From Vibrio sp. NTOU-M3 (GTDB lineage: Bacteria; Pseudomonadota; Gammaproteobacteria; Enterobacterales; Vibrionaceae): 64,000 nucleotides of DNA. Shown here piece after piece: positions 1-9,957 of this stretch. The translations under genes were made by a program, and so were the position numbers. The stretch is from the NCBI RefSeq assembly GCF_040869035.1, contig NZ_CP162100.1, positions 992,001 to 1,056,000 on the forward strand, written 5' to 3'. Under the pieces are notes generated by a model, which saw only the letters and a list, made by a program, of their open reading frames with translations, was not told the DNA's origin and searched no databases. Every line of letters starts with the position of its first letter. The stretch's first letter is position 1.

Positions 1-56
1 TAAAACAACCGAAAACTTCAAAGATCTTTTTTTGAGAAATAAAACATAGATTGTAT

Positions 57-83
57 AAAAAAGGAGCCAAAGCTCCTTTTTTT
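57..83 (+). terminator. Rho-independent terminator of a gene left of the window
   Basis: A perfect 7-bp stem (61-67 with 72-78) with a four-base loop is flanked by A's on the left and a run of T's on the right. The flanking A and T tracts would let it work in both directions. It probably ends a plus-strand gene lying before the window. Confidence 0.75.
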
Positions 84-1913
<1,830 letters not shown>

Positions 1914-1929
1914 TCCCCATACGTAAATA

Positions 1930-1958
1930 AAAAGGAGGCTATTTAGCCTCCTTTTTTT
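1930..1958 (+). terminator. ptsG terminator
   Basis: A 9-10 bp GC-containing stem (AAAGGAGGCT and its complement) with a short loop is followed by seven T's, just after the ptsG stop codon. Confidence 0.88.
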
Positions 1959-2080
1959 GATCTTTAGAAACCAGCCTTAACACCGGCCTAACTTTTGTCT
2001 GACATCCATTTCCTATGCGTTGAGTATAAAAAGAACAGTGTTTTTTATTCGAAAATAAACATCTCAATAGAGGAATGTGT

Positions 2081-2485
2081 ATGAGAAAGGTTTTAGCGAT
2101 GGCTTTTATTGTCGCTTGTGGAACTGCAGTCGCTGCAGAACAAGAAGCAACAAGTCTGTCTGTTGGCATGGCAGTGGATCAACAGTTAAGTGTGGTGGCT
2201 GAATTAAATGAGCAATATCGCTTCATACTAGGTAATGAAGGTGCGGCATTTGACTATATTATTGCCCGAGGCCATTTTGAGGAGCATCAACCTTTGAGCT
2301 GGTATGTGGGTGCTGGTGGTTGGGCTGAATGGAAAAATGATTTCGGGATGAGAGTGCCACTTGGCTTGAGTTATCAAATTGGTAAAGGGTGGGATGCTTA
2401 TGCGCAGGTTCAGCCTGAGCTGAACTTGTATAAAGGGCCTGAGTTACAAATAGGTGGTGCGTTAGGTATTAAGTACAGCTTTTAG
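2081..2485 (+). CDS. Small secreted, probably outer-membrane beta-barrel-like protein
   Basis: I do not recognise a named family. The 134-aa product begins with a clear signal peptide (MRKVLAMAFIVACGTAVAA, cut before EQEA). The mature part alternates polar and aromatic residues (ISWYVG-type strands, QIGGALGIKYSF) and ends in phenylalanine, as outer-membrane barrels do. At about 115 mature residues it would make a very small barrel or a partial sheet. An in-frame ATG lies at 2075, but AGAGGA at 2069-2074 is correctly spaced only for the ATG at 2081. It stands alone between two terminators, so its neighbours give no clue to function. Confidence 0.7.
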   Translation: MRKVLAMAFIVACGTAVAAEQEATSLSVGMAVDQQLSVVAELNEQYRFILGNEGAAFDYIIARGHFEEHQPLSWYVGAGGWAEWKNDFGMRVPLGLSYQIGKGWDAYAQVQPELNLYKGPELQIGGALGIKYSF

Positions 2486-2490
2486 GTAAC

Positions 2491-2522
2491 AAAAAGCCGA
2501 CATTCATAATGTCGGCTTTTTA
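2491..2522 (+). terminator. Terminator after the small envelope protein gene
   Basis: A 12-13 bp stem (AAAAAGCCGACAT with its complement) with a short loop runs into T's. The A/T flanks are symmetric, so it can also stop minus-strand transcripts coming from the transporter genes. Confidence 0.88.
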
Positions 2523-2541
2523 TCAGTTGAAAGGTGATTAA

Positions 2542-2637
2542 CTACTGCTTATTCATCGCGCGTTTGATGCAAATTGCAGCTCCGCCCCAAGTAATGCCTA
2601 AGCCTAGAACCATCATAATGATTGCACCTGTTGTCAT
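2542..2637 (-). CDS. MetS-family small subunit of an NSS amino acid transporter
   Basis: This 31-aa single-helix membrane protein (MTTGAIIMMVLGLGITWGG at its start, ending KRAMNKQ) matches the pattern of MetS small subunits, which carry one hydrophobic helix with a TWGG or VWGG motif and a short basic tail. In Corynebacterium, MetS is required with MetP for methionine and alanine import. The ATG overlaps the stop codon of the larger transporter gene by four bases (ATGA), the usual layout for coupled translation of a two-subunit complex. I infer that it assembles with the 488-aa transporter in the inner membrane. Confidence 0.85.
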   Translation of the reverse strand: MTTGAIIMMVLGLGITWGGAAICIKRAMNKQ

Positions 2638-4100
2638 GAGCGAGCCTCCCCACGGTTAGTCGCGTTAATAATGATAGCGTAAACAAAAAGCGCTCCAATG
2701 ACAGCCCAACCCAATGTTAGATCGTAGCCACCGTAGCCTTCAGTGAATAAGGTTTGTAGTTTCGTTGCTAGGATCACCGCAAGCATGACAGGTGTGATAA
2801 AGCGCAAGCAGACGTCAAACCAAACACCGATAGAGAAATCAGAAGTACTGTTTACATAGTTGCGGACTTCAGGAACTTTGTTGAGTAGCCATGCCATTAG
2901 AATGATCTCGATTAGGCCACCTAGCATGATACCGACATTATTAGCAAAGTGGTCAACAAGATCGAGTAGCAGTAGGCCACCGTTTGTTGCAAAAGCCATT
3001 GATACGACTAAGCCGACACCTACCACGATATTTGCTGCTTTCTTACGGCTCCAGTTCAGTTTATCCATTAGAGCTGAAGTCACCGCTTCCATAATAGAGA
3101 TATGCGAACTTAGGCCAGCAACAACAAGTGCAAAGAAGAACAGTGGGCCAAGGATAAATGGTGCAGGGAGCAAGTTAATTGCGGCTGGTAGGGTTACAAA
3201 TGCTAAACCAACGCCAGCAGAAACCACTTCAGTCAACGGTTTACCTTGCTCTTGTGCCATGTAGCCAAGAACTGAGAAGATCATAATACCAGCAAGGATA
3301 GAGAAGCCACAGTTGATAAGTACGGTCATGAAAGCATTGTTGGTAATATCTGACTTCTCAGGCAAGTAGCTCGAGTAGGCAAGCATGATTGCGAAACCAA
3401 TACTTAACGTGAAGAAAATCTGACCATAGGCTGCGGCCCATACTTTCACATCCCATATCTTGCTAAAGTCTGGCTCAAACATATAGTTCACACCATCAAG
3501 AGCACCTGGTAGGAATACCATGCGTCCAATTAGTAATAGAACCATAACAAATAAGATCGGCATCATGATTTTTGATGCGCGCTCAATACCAGCCTTAACA
3601 CCCGTATGGATAGCGACATATGTAATCGCCCAAGCTATGAGCATTGCAGCTGCGATCTTCCACTGAATACTGCCTAGATTGGTTGGTGAGTTATCACCTA
3701 AACCAAGGTATTCGCTAAAGAAAAATGCGTTTGTGTCGGTTCCCCAACTTTGGGTAAATGACATCCCAAAGTATGAAATGGCCCAGCCGATAACCGCAAC
3801 ATAGTAAACGGCAATCACTGCGGCTACACCAACCTGGAACCAGCCTAGCCACTCAAATTTAGAATGGATTCGACCAAGAGTTGCAGGTGCGCTCCCTCGA
3901 TATTTTTGACCCATACTGAATTCGAGGATCATAAAAGGAATACCTGCGGTGAGCATGGCAAAAAGGTAAGGAATAAAAAAGGCGCCGCCACCATTCTCGT
4001 AGGCCATATAAGGGAAACGCCAAATGTTTCCTAAGCCGATTGCTGACCCTACAGCTGCTAAAATAAATCCAGCACGGGATCCCCATTGTTCTCGCTTCAT
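2634..4100 (-). CDS. Sodium-dependent amino acid transporter, NSS/SNF family
   Basis: This 488-aa polytopic membrane protein belongs to the neurotransmitter:sodium symporter family (LeuT fold). The first helix has the substrate and sodium motif GSAIGLGNIWRFPY (about residues 18-31), and AENGGG-like text (YENGGGAFFIPY) follows. Around twelve hydrophobic segments are visible. A MetS-type small subunit encoded in the overlapping downstream gene points to the MetP-like subgroup, whose members import methionine or alanine. The substrate here is inference. An AGGAG lies eight bases before the ATG. The gene is monocistronic apart from the small partner, and the long upstream gap holds its control region. 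Confidence 0.92.
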   Translation of the reverse strand: MKREQWGSRAGFILAAVGSAIGLGNIWRFPYMAYENGGGAFFIPYLFAMLTAGIPFMILEFSMGQKYRGSAPATLGRIHSKFEWLGWFQVGVAAVIAVYYVAVIGWAISYFGMSFTQSWGTDTNAFFFSEYLGLGDNSPTNLGSIQWKIAAAMLIAWAITYVAIHTGVKAGIERASKIMMPILFVMVLLLIGRMVFLPGALDGVNYMFEPDFSKIWDVKVWAAAYGQIFFTLSIGFAIMLAYSSYLPEKSDITNNAFMTVLINCGFSILAGIMIFSVLGYMAQEQGKPLTEVVSAGVGLAFVTLPAAINLLPAPFILGPLFFFALVVAGLSSHISIMEAVTSALMDKLNWSRKKAANIVVGVGLVVSMAFATNGGLLLLDLVDHFANNVGIMLGGLIEIILMAWLLNKVPEVRNYVNSTSDFSIGVWFDVCLRFITPVMLAVILATKLQTLFTEGYGGYDLTLGWAVIGALFVYAIIINATNRGEARS

Positions 4101-4566
4101 ATTTAGACTCCTATAACAACTCCCTGAGGAATGAAGCTTTCTTGATATACGTTATGGTCGATATTGAGCTCGAATAAATGCTCTATCTTCCGTGATTGAA
4201 CCAATTTTTGGTTTATTGTTTTGTATGTATCAAGAAAAATTAGAATATTATTCTTTATTGTTCGATGTGTGTTTGCGAAAACTGAAATAATCAGCTGCGC
4301 ATGTTTTACAGACTAACCACTAATGTTAGTTAACGCAATAGAATATAAATGTTAACTTATGGTGTTCTGGTGGTATTAAGTTTGTTTAAAATGGATTCTG
4401 GTGGTATTGCTGGGAGGGTGTTGAACATTTGATTTTGCAATAGTTCTATCTTTGGTCTGTATTTTAGTTTTTTATTCTGTTGTGAATAAATAGAGTGTAT
4501 GACTGAAAAACATACACTCTGGCTTGGTATTTTGCTGAATTGTTAAAATTATCAACTAATTAACAA
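4101..4566 (-). promoter_or_regulatory. Long AT-rich leader region of the NSS transporter
   Basis: No gene is supported in these 466 bases. The stretch lies upstream of the minus-strand transporter and downstream of the next minus-strand gene, so it probably holds the transporter promoter and operators. The only clear structure is a 13-bp direct repeat, listed separately. Confidence 0.4.
4365..4408. repeat. 13-bp direct repeat TTCTGGTGGTATT
   Basis: TTCTGGTGGTATT occurs exactly at 4365-4377 and 4396-4408, so the copies start 31 bases apart, close to three helical turns. They lie 250-300 bases upstream of the transporter start. A tandem binding site for a regulator is possible but unproven. 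Confidence 0.5.
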
Positions 4567-5157
4567 TTAGAAGGTAAAAGTAACCCCAATGTTTGCGGAA
4601 ACTTGATTCATCCATTCTGTTTTAAATCGAATGACACACGGTCCTTCAGAGGATGGGATATGGCAAACACCGCTGGTATCGTTATCAACTGCGGTCCCCA
4701 ACCAGCGTAGCTGTGAGTTGAGGGCAAGATTGTCAGTAATCGCATATTCAAAGCCACCATATACACTGGCAGAGAAGCCGTACTTGTCATCAACCCAATC
4801 TGCATCGATATAAGAACCACCTAACCCCAACCCCAGATATCCAGAAAATTGGTTTTCAAGCGGATAATAAATAGCGCTCTGGAACAACAAGTAGTGGATG
4901 GTCGAGCTCGCATTAACCTCTTCGACGTCACTACTTTGCGCAGAATAAAACATACCGACGCGGCCATTATCTAAGTCGGTTTCAACCGAAAGCGCATAGT
5001 TCTCAGACGGTTTGATATCAAACTCTGCTCCATCTTGATTTTCAACACTACCACCTGCGGTGTAACCCACCCATGGCGTTAGATAGATGTCTGCTTGTAC
5101 TACAGGAGTAAAAGCAAAAGACGTCATCAGTAACGCAGCTAACGTTGTTCGTTGCAT
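4567..5157 (-). CDS. Secreted outer-membrane beta-barrel protein, unknown function
   Basis: The 196-aa product has a signal peptide (MQRTTLAALLMTSFAFTPV..., cut after VQA) and a mature domain of alternating strands ending in VTFTF, the C-terminal aromatic signature read by the BAM machinery. It contains a GYLGLGLGGSY turn and two cysteines near the C-terminus (VCHIPSSEGPC) that could form a disulfide loop. It resembles the OmpA/OmpW-like eight-strand barrels in size, but I cannot assign a family. Longer in-frame starts exist at 5205 and 5163. AAGGA is seven bases from the ATG at 5157 and only one base from 5163, so 5157 is preferred. Confidence 0.72.
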   Translation of the reverse strand: MQRTTLAALLMTSFAFTPVVQADIYLTPWVGYTAGGSVENQDGAEFDIKPSENYALSVETDLDNGRVGMFYSAQSSDVEEVNASSTIHYLLFQSAIYYPLENQFSGYLGLGLGGSYIDADWVDDKYGFSASVYGGFEYAITDNLALNSQLRWLGTAVDNDTSGVCHIPSSEGPCVIRFKTEWMNQVSANIGVTFTF

Positions 5158-5309
5158 TTTCATATCCTTTGAAATTAGGTAAACGATTAAAACTTTTAAA
5201 AACACTCACTTATTGTGATGTTAACGCCATAATTAAGCACAAAAAAAGAACAATAATTGAAGACGCTTCACAGTGATGTTATTACTTTGTTAAAGGTAAG
5301 GAGGTCTCT

Positions 5310-5399
5310 ATGGAACATGATCTAAAATTCGCTCTTGTTGTTACCGTCACTGTCTTTACTGTGTTGATTGCATTTGGTCTAGTGGCAATCACGCACTAG
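5310..5399 (+). CDS. ynhF: YnhF-like 29-residue membrane protein
   Basis: The 29-aa product starts MEHDLKFALVVTVTVFTVL and ends VAITH. E. coli YnhF, an experimentally detected 29-aa inner-membrane protein, has the same length, the same DLKF(A/S)LV...T opening and a C-terminal histidine after one hydrophobic helix. A near-perfect ribosome binding site (AAGGAGGT) lies a few bases upstream, so translation should be efficient. The stop codon is 13 bases before the patatin-like gene, which has no good ribosome site of its own, so the two may be coupled. Its function is unknown; the YnhF assignment is by recalled similarity. Confidence 0.82.
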   Translation: MEHDLKFALVVTVTVFTVLIAFGLVAITH

Positions 5400-5412
5400 T
5401 GCGGTAATTCAG

Positions 5413-6588
5413 ATGCCCAACAGCGGTATCATTTCTAACGCTGCAACATTAGTCGATGTTACTCGACTATCGAAATACACCGGAGGCAAAAATACTTTAG
5501 TGGCCCAAGGTGGCGGTCAGCGAGGTATTTTTACATCCGGTGTGTTGGATGCCTTCCTATTATCAAATTTTGATCCTTTTCATGAGTTTTATGGCACATC
5601 TGCAGGTGCGTTGAATGTCTGCGCATTCTTGTGCCGACAACAAGGAATAGGGCGTGCGTTCATTAAAGATCTCACTACAGATCCAGATTTCTTCTCTTTA
5701 TTTGGTTACATACGGCGAAAGCAGTTTCTAGGGCTAGATTGGGCTTTAGATAAGATTTGCCATTATCCATATCAGCTGGATATTGATATGGGTCAGCTCG
5801 CCTTAGGAGAAAGAAGAGCTTTCGCTGCCGTTACTGATACAACAACACTTGCTGACCATTACTTACCAATGTTGAATGAAGATTGGTATAAGGTTCTGAT
5901 CGCAACATGCGCAATCCCAAGGCTCTATGACAAACAAGTAGAACTTGCTGGAAATTGGTACGTGGATGGGGGCGTCTCTGCTTCCATTCCGGTACAAGAA
6001 GCGTGGAGAAAAAACGCCCGTTGTATCATTGTGATCCGTACAGAAGGAGAAGATTTAGAAACTTCGCATAAGAACATTGCTGTTGAAACGAAAGAGGTGG
6101 AATGGTTTGAAGAGTCTTTCCAGCTTATTCACCAACAGTTTCAATCGAAATTGGCAGAATGGAAATCTGATTGGAATGAGTTTTTTACCCAACAAATTAT
6201 TCGTTCTAAAGAACAAAAGAAAGATCAGCTACATCTAGAGTCTTTAAATGGCGGCCGGTGGCTATTCGGAGCGGATGATATATACAGACTAAGTCATTTG
6301 CTAGGAGATAAGTTCGACTCAGGACTTGCGGACATGCTGATGGTCCATTATCAAACATATTCTCTTACACAGGAATTTCTTGAAAACCCACCTGATGATT
6401 GCTTTGTCGTGCAAATCAAACCCTCATCTCCACTTAAATCATCATCGCTATTGAGTGAGCAAGAAGATCTCGAGCATGATTATCAATTAGGACTAGAAGC
6501 CGGTTTTCGTTTTGTGGATGTGTTTAGCCAATGTCATCATTCCTCGTTTGTTATCAAGCAACCGATACGTACAGTAAACGCAAATTAG
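5413..6588 (+). CDS. Patatin-like phospholipase
   Basis: This 391-aa protein is a serine lipid acyl hydrolase of the patatin superfamily, in the YjjU-like bacterial group. Visible elements are the oxyanion loop GGGQRG (33-38), the nucleophile elbow GTSAG with Ser63, and the catalytic aspartate in DGG (Asp185), so the Ser-Asp dyad is complete. No signal peptide or membrane segment is seen, which suggests a cytosolic enzyme acting on membrane phospholipid. The C-terminal 200 residues are family-specific and carry a charged helix-rich segment. The start lacks a clear ribosome site and may rely on coupling from the small membrane protein gene directly upstream. The physiological substrate is not deducible. 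Confidence 0.88.
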   Translation: MPNSGIISNAATLVDVTRLSKYTGGKNTLVAQGGGQRGIFTSGVLDAFLLSNFDPFHEFYGTSAGALNVCAFLCRQQGIGRAFIKDLTTDPDFFSLFGYIRRKQFLGLDWALDKICHYPYQLDIDMGQLALGERRAFAAVTDTTTLADHYLPMLNEDWYKVLIATCAIPRLYDKQVELAGNWYVDGGVSASIPVQEAWRKNARCIIVIRTEGEDLETSHKNIAVETKEVEWFEESFQLIHQQFQSKLAEWKSDWNEFFTQQIIRSKEQKKDQLHLESLNGGRWLFGADDIYRLSHLLGDKFDSGLADMLMVHYQTYSLTQEFLENPPDDCFVVQIKPSSPLKSSSLLSEQEDLEHDYQLGLEAGFRFVDVFSQCHHSSFVIKQPIRTVNAN

Positions 6589-6673
6589 CTATCTAATTGT
6601 AAAATTGTCATTTTTATCATTCAGTATCGCGAGTCAGTTAACAAAACTCTGTTCGGGGGAGGGTTATTAATAC

Positions 6674-6745
6674 ATGTCTCATTTTGATACTTTGTTTAGA
6701 ATTCATATCGTGTTATTTGCTTATTTAATAGAGATAAGTGGGTAA
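6674..6745 (+). CDS. Possible 23-residue leader peptide of the GGDEF sensor gene
   Basis: A short frame (start MSHFDTLFRIHIVLFAYL) follows a purine-rich GGGGGAGGG at 6655-6663 and stops two bases before the ATG of the sensor gene. The sensor has only a weak ribosome site, so this frame could provide translational coupling. No homologue is recognised, and a chance frame of this length is quite possible. Confidence 0.3.
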   Translation: MSHFDTLFRIHIVLFAYLIEISG

Positions 6746-6747
6746 AT

Positions 6748-8424
6748 ATGACCTTAAAGCTCCAGACATTATTTTTTTCTGTGCTACTAAGTATCGCAAT
6801 AAGCGGAACATTGTTTTTCACTGTCAGAACCATACTCGATGGCGTTATTAACGAGCTTTTATGGAAATACGGCGAAGTGGCTACCCATTACGATATCGAT
6901 CGTACGCTATCCCCTATACTGCAAGAGATTCACTTAGTTCAGGAGCTGTCACAGCATCCAAATATCATTAGCTGGACACAAAAGCATGATGATGAAATCT
7001 ATCGCTTCGTTGCTGAGCAGACACTGGAGCGATATCGTTGGCGATTTGAAGCAAAAAACTTTTTTATTGCTGTGAACGCCGACGCTTCATTTCATTTCAA
7101 TAGTGTTGCCTCCGTAAGGGGGCAATCATTTTTTCGTTACTTCCTTTCAAAGAATCGACCACAAGATAATTGGTATTTTCATCATAAGAATAGTGAAAGC
7201 CCATTGGCACTCAATATGGCTGAAGATAGTCACCTAGGGATCACTAAATTATGGGTTTATCAATCTATTATCAAAGATGGGGAGTTCTTAGGCATTGTCG
7301 GGACGGGGTTAGATGTCGAGCCTTTTGTTGAGACATTAACACAATACCAAAACCCTGAACTTACAACAGTTTTCATTGATCAAAGCTTTAAAGTGCAGCT
7401 TCATAGTAAATCTGGCGTAATACAAAGCATTCCTACCGAAAAGCATAATATGACGGACTTCTTCGATGACCCGAAAAGCTACCTTGCGGTGCAGTCGTTA
7501 ATGGGAAAGCAAAAGAGGGGTGAAGAAGCAAGCTCCATTATGATTGAAGGAGAGGATGGAAAATCCATGATTTCTATCCACTATATTGATGCGCTTGGCT
7601 GGTATGAAGTCACGTTTGTAAATCTAGAAGGAATTGTTCCTGCGAAGACAATAGATGTGCTCATATACGTTACGCTGGCATTGACTGTGGTACTTGCGTC
7701 GCTGATTTATATGCTTTGCCTTAAAAAGTTTGTGTTACCTATCGAAGCCGCTAAACGGCAGTTACAACGCATAAGCCCATGCCATGAGCATGGCCCTTGC
7801 AGTGAGCTTTGGTATTTGCAAACCAACATTGAACAGGTGGGTAAAGAGCTGATACAAGCCAGAGGTTCAATTGAGCAACTGGTGTCGGTTAGAACCTCAA
7901 CGTTATATCAGATGGCGATGCTTGATCCCACGACTGGACTACTGAACCAGAAAGGGATGGAGCGAGAGTTGTCAAATGAATTGGCCAGAGCAAAAAGAGA
8001 AGATTATTGTTTTGGCTTATTGTGGTTGGATGTTGAAAAGCAAGGCCTAGATTCGAGTGTTGAGCAAGAAGACAGCATTCTTCATACGGCGGCGAAAGGT
8101 ATTAAAACGGCGGTACGAGAATATGATTCCGCCTGTCGTTGGCATGATGGCGAATTTCTGGTTTTAATTCGTTCAACCGAAGCAAATTCGTTAGATGCTA
8201 TTGCTTCTAGACTAAATCATTATATTGATGAGTGTGTTATTGCCGAGCCTTCATTATTTGAAGATTATACCTTATCCATTGGCGCCATTATGATTGAACC
8301 CGAGCTGACATTAAAACAAGCGTTAGCAAAAGCTGACGGAGCACTTTACCTTGCCAAAAATAAGGGAATAGGAAACACACATATCATTAATGACAAATGC
8401 CTTGATGCGTCCGCAACTACTTAG
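6748..8424 (+). CDS. Membrane sensor with dCache-type periplasmic domain and degenerate GGDEF domain
   Basis: The 558-aa protein has a membrane helix at about 7-27, a periplasmic domain of about 270 residues resembling dCache sensors (DNWYFH near 140-146, LGIVGTGLDV near 181-190), a second helix at about 303-325, a short linker and a C-terminal GGDEF domain from about 410. The active-site signature is HDGEF (466-470) instead of GGDEF, so both glycines and the metal-binding acidic residue at the third position are lost. Diguanylate cyclase activity is therefore unlikely. The late motif ADGALYLAKNKGIGN is well preserved, so the fold is probably intact. It could act as a c-di-GMP or GTP receptor or a protein-interaction module. 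Confidence 0.87.
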   Translation: MTLKLQTLFFSVLLSIAISGTLFFTVRTILDGVINELLWKYGEVATHYDIDRTLSPILQEIHLVQELSQHPNIISWTQKHDDEIYRFVAEQTLERYRWRFEAKNFFIAVNADASFHFNSVASVRGQSFFRYFLSKNRPQDNWYFHHKNSESPLALNMAEDSHLGITKLWVYQSIIKDGEFLGIVGTGLDVEPFVETLTQYQNPELTTVFIDQSFKVQLHSKSGVIQSIPTEKHNMTDFFDDPKSYLAVQSLMGKQKRGEEASSIMIEGEDGKSMISIHYIDALGWYEVTFVNLEGIVPAKTIDVLIYVTLALTVVLASLIYMLCLKKFVLPIEAAKRQLQRISPCHEHGPCSELWYLQTNIEQVGKELIQARGSIEQLVSVRTSTLYQMAMLDPTTGLLNQKGMERELSNELARAKREDYCFGLLWLDVEKQGLDSSVEQEDSILHTAAKGIKTAVREYDSACRWHDGEFLVLIRSTEANSLDAIASRLNHYIDECVIAEPSLFEDYTLSIGAIMIEPELTLKQALAKADGALYLAKNKGIGNTHIINDKCLDASATT

Positions 8425-8739
8425 TTTTTATCACTACCAATTAAATCTCATATAGATCCTGTCATATCCGGTGAGTATATCTGTGTCAGCAATTGTTTTG
8501 TGAGCTGAATCAGGCATATAAAAGTAACCAGATGAACATTTCGCGTATGTCGTATTTTAAATTGTAATCTGCAACGAAATGGTTACTTTATAGTAAACCT
8601 TTTGCGCATTGTTATGCTGTCGGTTTGCTGCCGAAGTATGGTGACTTGCAATAACATGGACTCGTGATTTGGCGTAAAAGGGGAAAGGTATCTCGATATG
8701 TAGATATCAATAAGCCAAACAATAAAAGGAGAGATAGTA
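8425..8739 (+). promoter_or_regulatory. glgC upstream region with inverted repeats
   Basis: No gene is visible in these 315 bases. AAAGTAACCA (8521-8530) is repeated in exact inverse orientation as TGGTTACTTT (8580-8589), 49 bases apart. The second arm also begins a compact near-palindrome at 8581-8599 (GGTTACT, TTAT, AGTAAACC). These could be operator half-sites or an mRNA hairpin controlling the glycogen operon. AAAGGAGAG precedes the glgC ATG. Confidence 0.42.
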
Positions 8740-9957
8740 ATGGCTGGCGTTTTAGGCATGATTCTGGCTGGTGGAGAGGGCTCTCGTTTACGTCCCCTGA
8801 CGGAGAGTCGCAGTAAACCCTCGGTTCCCTTTGGTGGAAGCTATCGTTTAATCGATTTTGCACTAAACAATTTTGTTAATGCAGATCTCATGAGAGTTTA
8901 TGTACTCACCCAATTTAAATCGCAATCTTTATTCCACCACCTTAAGAAAGGGTGGAATATCAATGGTATTACCGACCGTTTTATTGACCCTATTCCAGCT
9001 CAAATGCGCACAGGTAAACGATGGTATGAAGGTACCGCGGACGCCATTTATCAAAACCTTGGTTTTATGGAGTTGGCAGAACCTGATCAGGTGTGTATTT
9101 TTGGTTCCGATCATATTTATAAGATGGACATCAAACAGATGCTTGAGTTTCATAAGCAAAAACAAGCGTCTCTAACAGTTTCGGCGTTAAGAGTGCCACT
9201 CGAAGAAGCGTCTCAATTTGGAGTGATTGAAGTCGATGAAGAGGGGAAAATGATTGGCTTCGCCGAAAAGCCTGAATCACCGAAAGCCATTCCAGGAGAT
9301 CCTGCACATTCTCTCGTCTCAATGGGGAATTACATCTTTGAAGCACAAGCTTTGTTTAGTGAGTTAATTGAGGATGCGGATAACCCTGAATCTTCCCACG
9401 ACTTTGGCAAAGATATCATCCCTAAAATGTATCCTCGTGGCGACGTCTTTGTATATGACTTTAGTAACAACCAAATTCCAGGTGAAAAAGATAACGTCTA
9501 TTGGCGTGATGTAGGCACCATTGACGCCTACTGGCAAGCGCATATGGATTTACTGGAAAAAGACGCGCCATTTTCACTGTATAACCGTAAGTGGCCAATG
9601 CACACCTATCACCCACCTCTACCACCGGCTACTTTTTCTGACTCTGTTAATGGTCGGGTACAAATCATTGACAGTTTGGTGTGTAATGGGAGCTATATCC
9701 GCGGCTCTCGTATCGAAAAATCAGTGCTAGGCTTTCGAACAAATGTTGCTTCTGCTTGCGATATTAGTGAAAGTATCCTGCTCGGTGATGTAAAAATTGG
9801 CGAAGGTTGCGTTTTACGTCGTGTGATTATTGATAAGGATGTGGATATTGCACCTGGTACTGAGATTGGCGTGAACTTGCAGCAAGATCGTAAGCTTTAT
9901 CATGTATCAGAAGAAGGCATTGTCGTTATCCCTAAAGGAGCAAGAATTGGCTACTGA
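8740..9957 (+). CDS. glgC: Glucose-1-phosphate adenylyltransferase (ADP-glucose pyrophosphorylase)
   Basis: It makes ADP-glucose and pyrophosphate from ATP and glucose-1-phosphate, the committed step of glycogen synthesis in the cytosol. The 405-aa protein has the nucleotide-binding signature LAGGEGSRLRPLT near residue 9, the WYEGTADAIYQN motif near 98, the GSDHIYKMD loop, and the EKP substrate motif (FAEKPESP). The C-terminal third forms the left-handed beta-helix seen in this family. A strong AAAGGAGAG lies 8 bases before the start. It overlaps glgA by 11 bases, so the two are one operon. Confidence 0.96.
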   Translation: MAGVLGMILAGGEGSRLRPLTESRSKPSVPFGGSYRLIDFALNNFVNADLMRVYVLTQFKSQSLFHHLKKGWNINGITDRFIDPIPAQMRTGKRWYEGTADAIYQNLGFMELAEPDQVCIFGSDHIYKMDIKQMLEFHKQKQASLTVSALRVPLEEASQFGVIEVDEEGKMIGFAEKPESPKAIPGDPAHSLVSMGNYIFEAQALFSELIEDADNPESSHDFGKDIIPKMYPRGDVFVYDFSNNQIPGEKDNVYWRDVGTIDAYWQAHMDLLEKDAPFSLYNRKWPMHTYHPPLPPATFSDSVNGRVQIIDSLVCNGSYIRGSRIEKSVLGFRTNVASACDISESILLGDVKIGEGCVLRRVIIDKDVDIAPGTEIGVNLQQDRKLYHVSEEGIVVIPKGARIGY

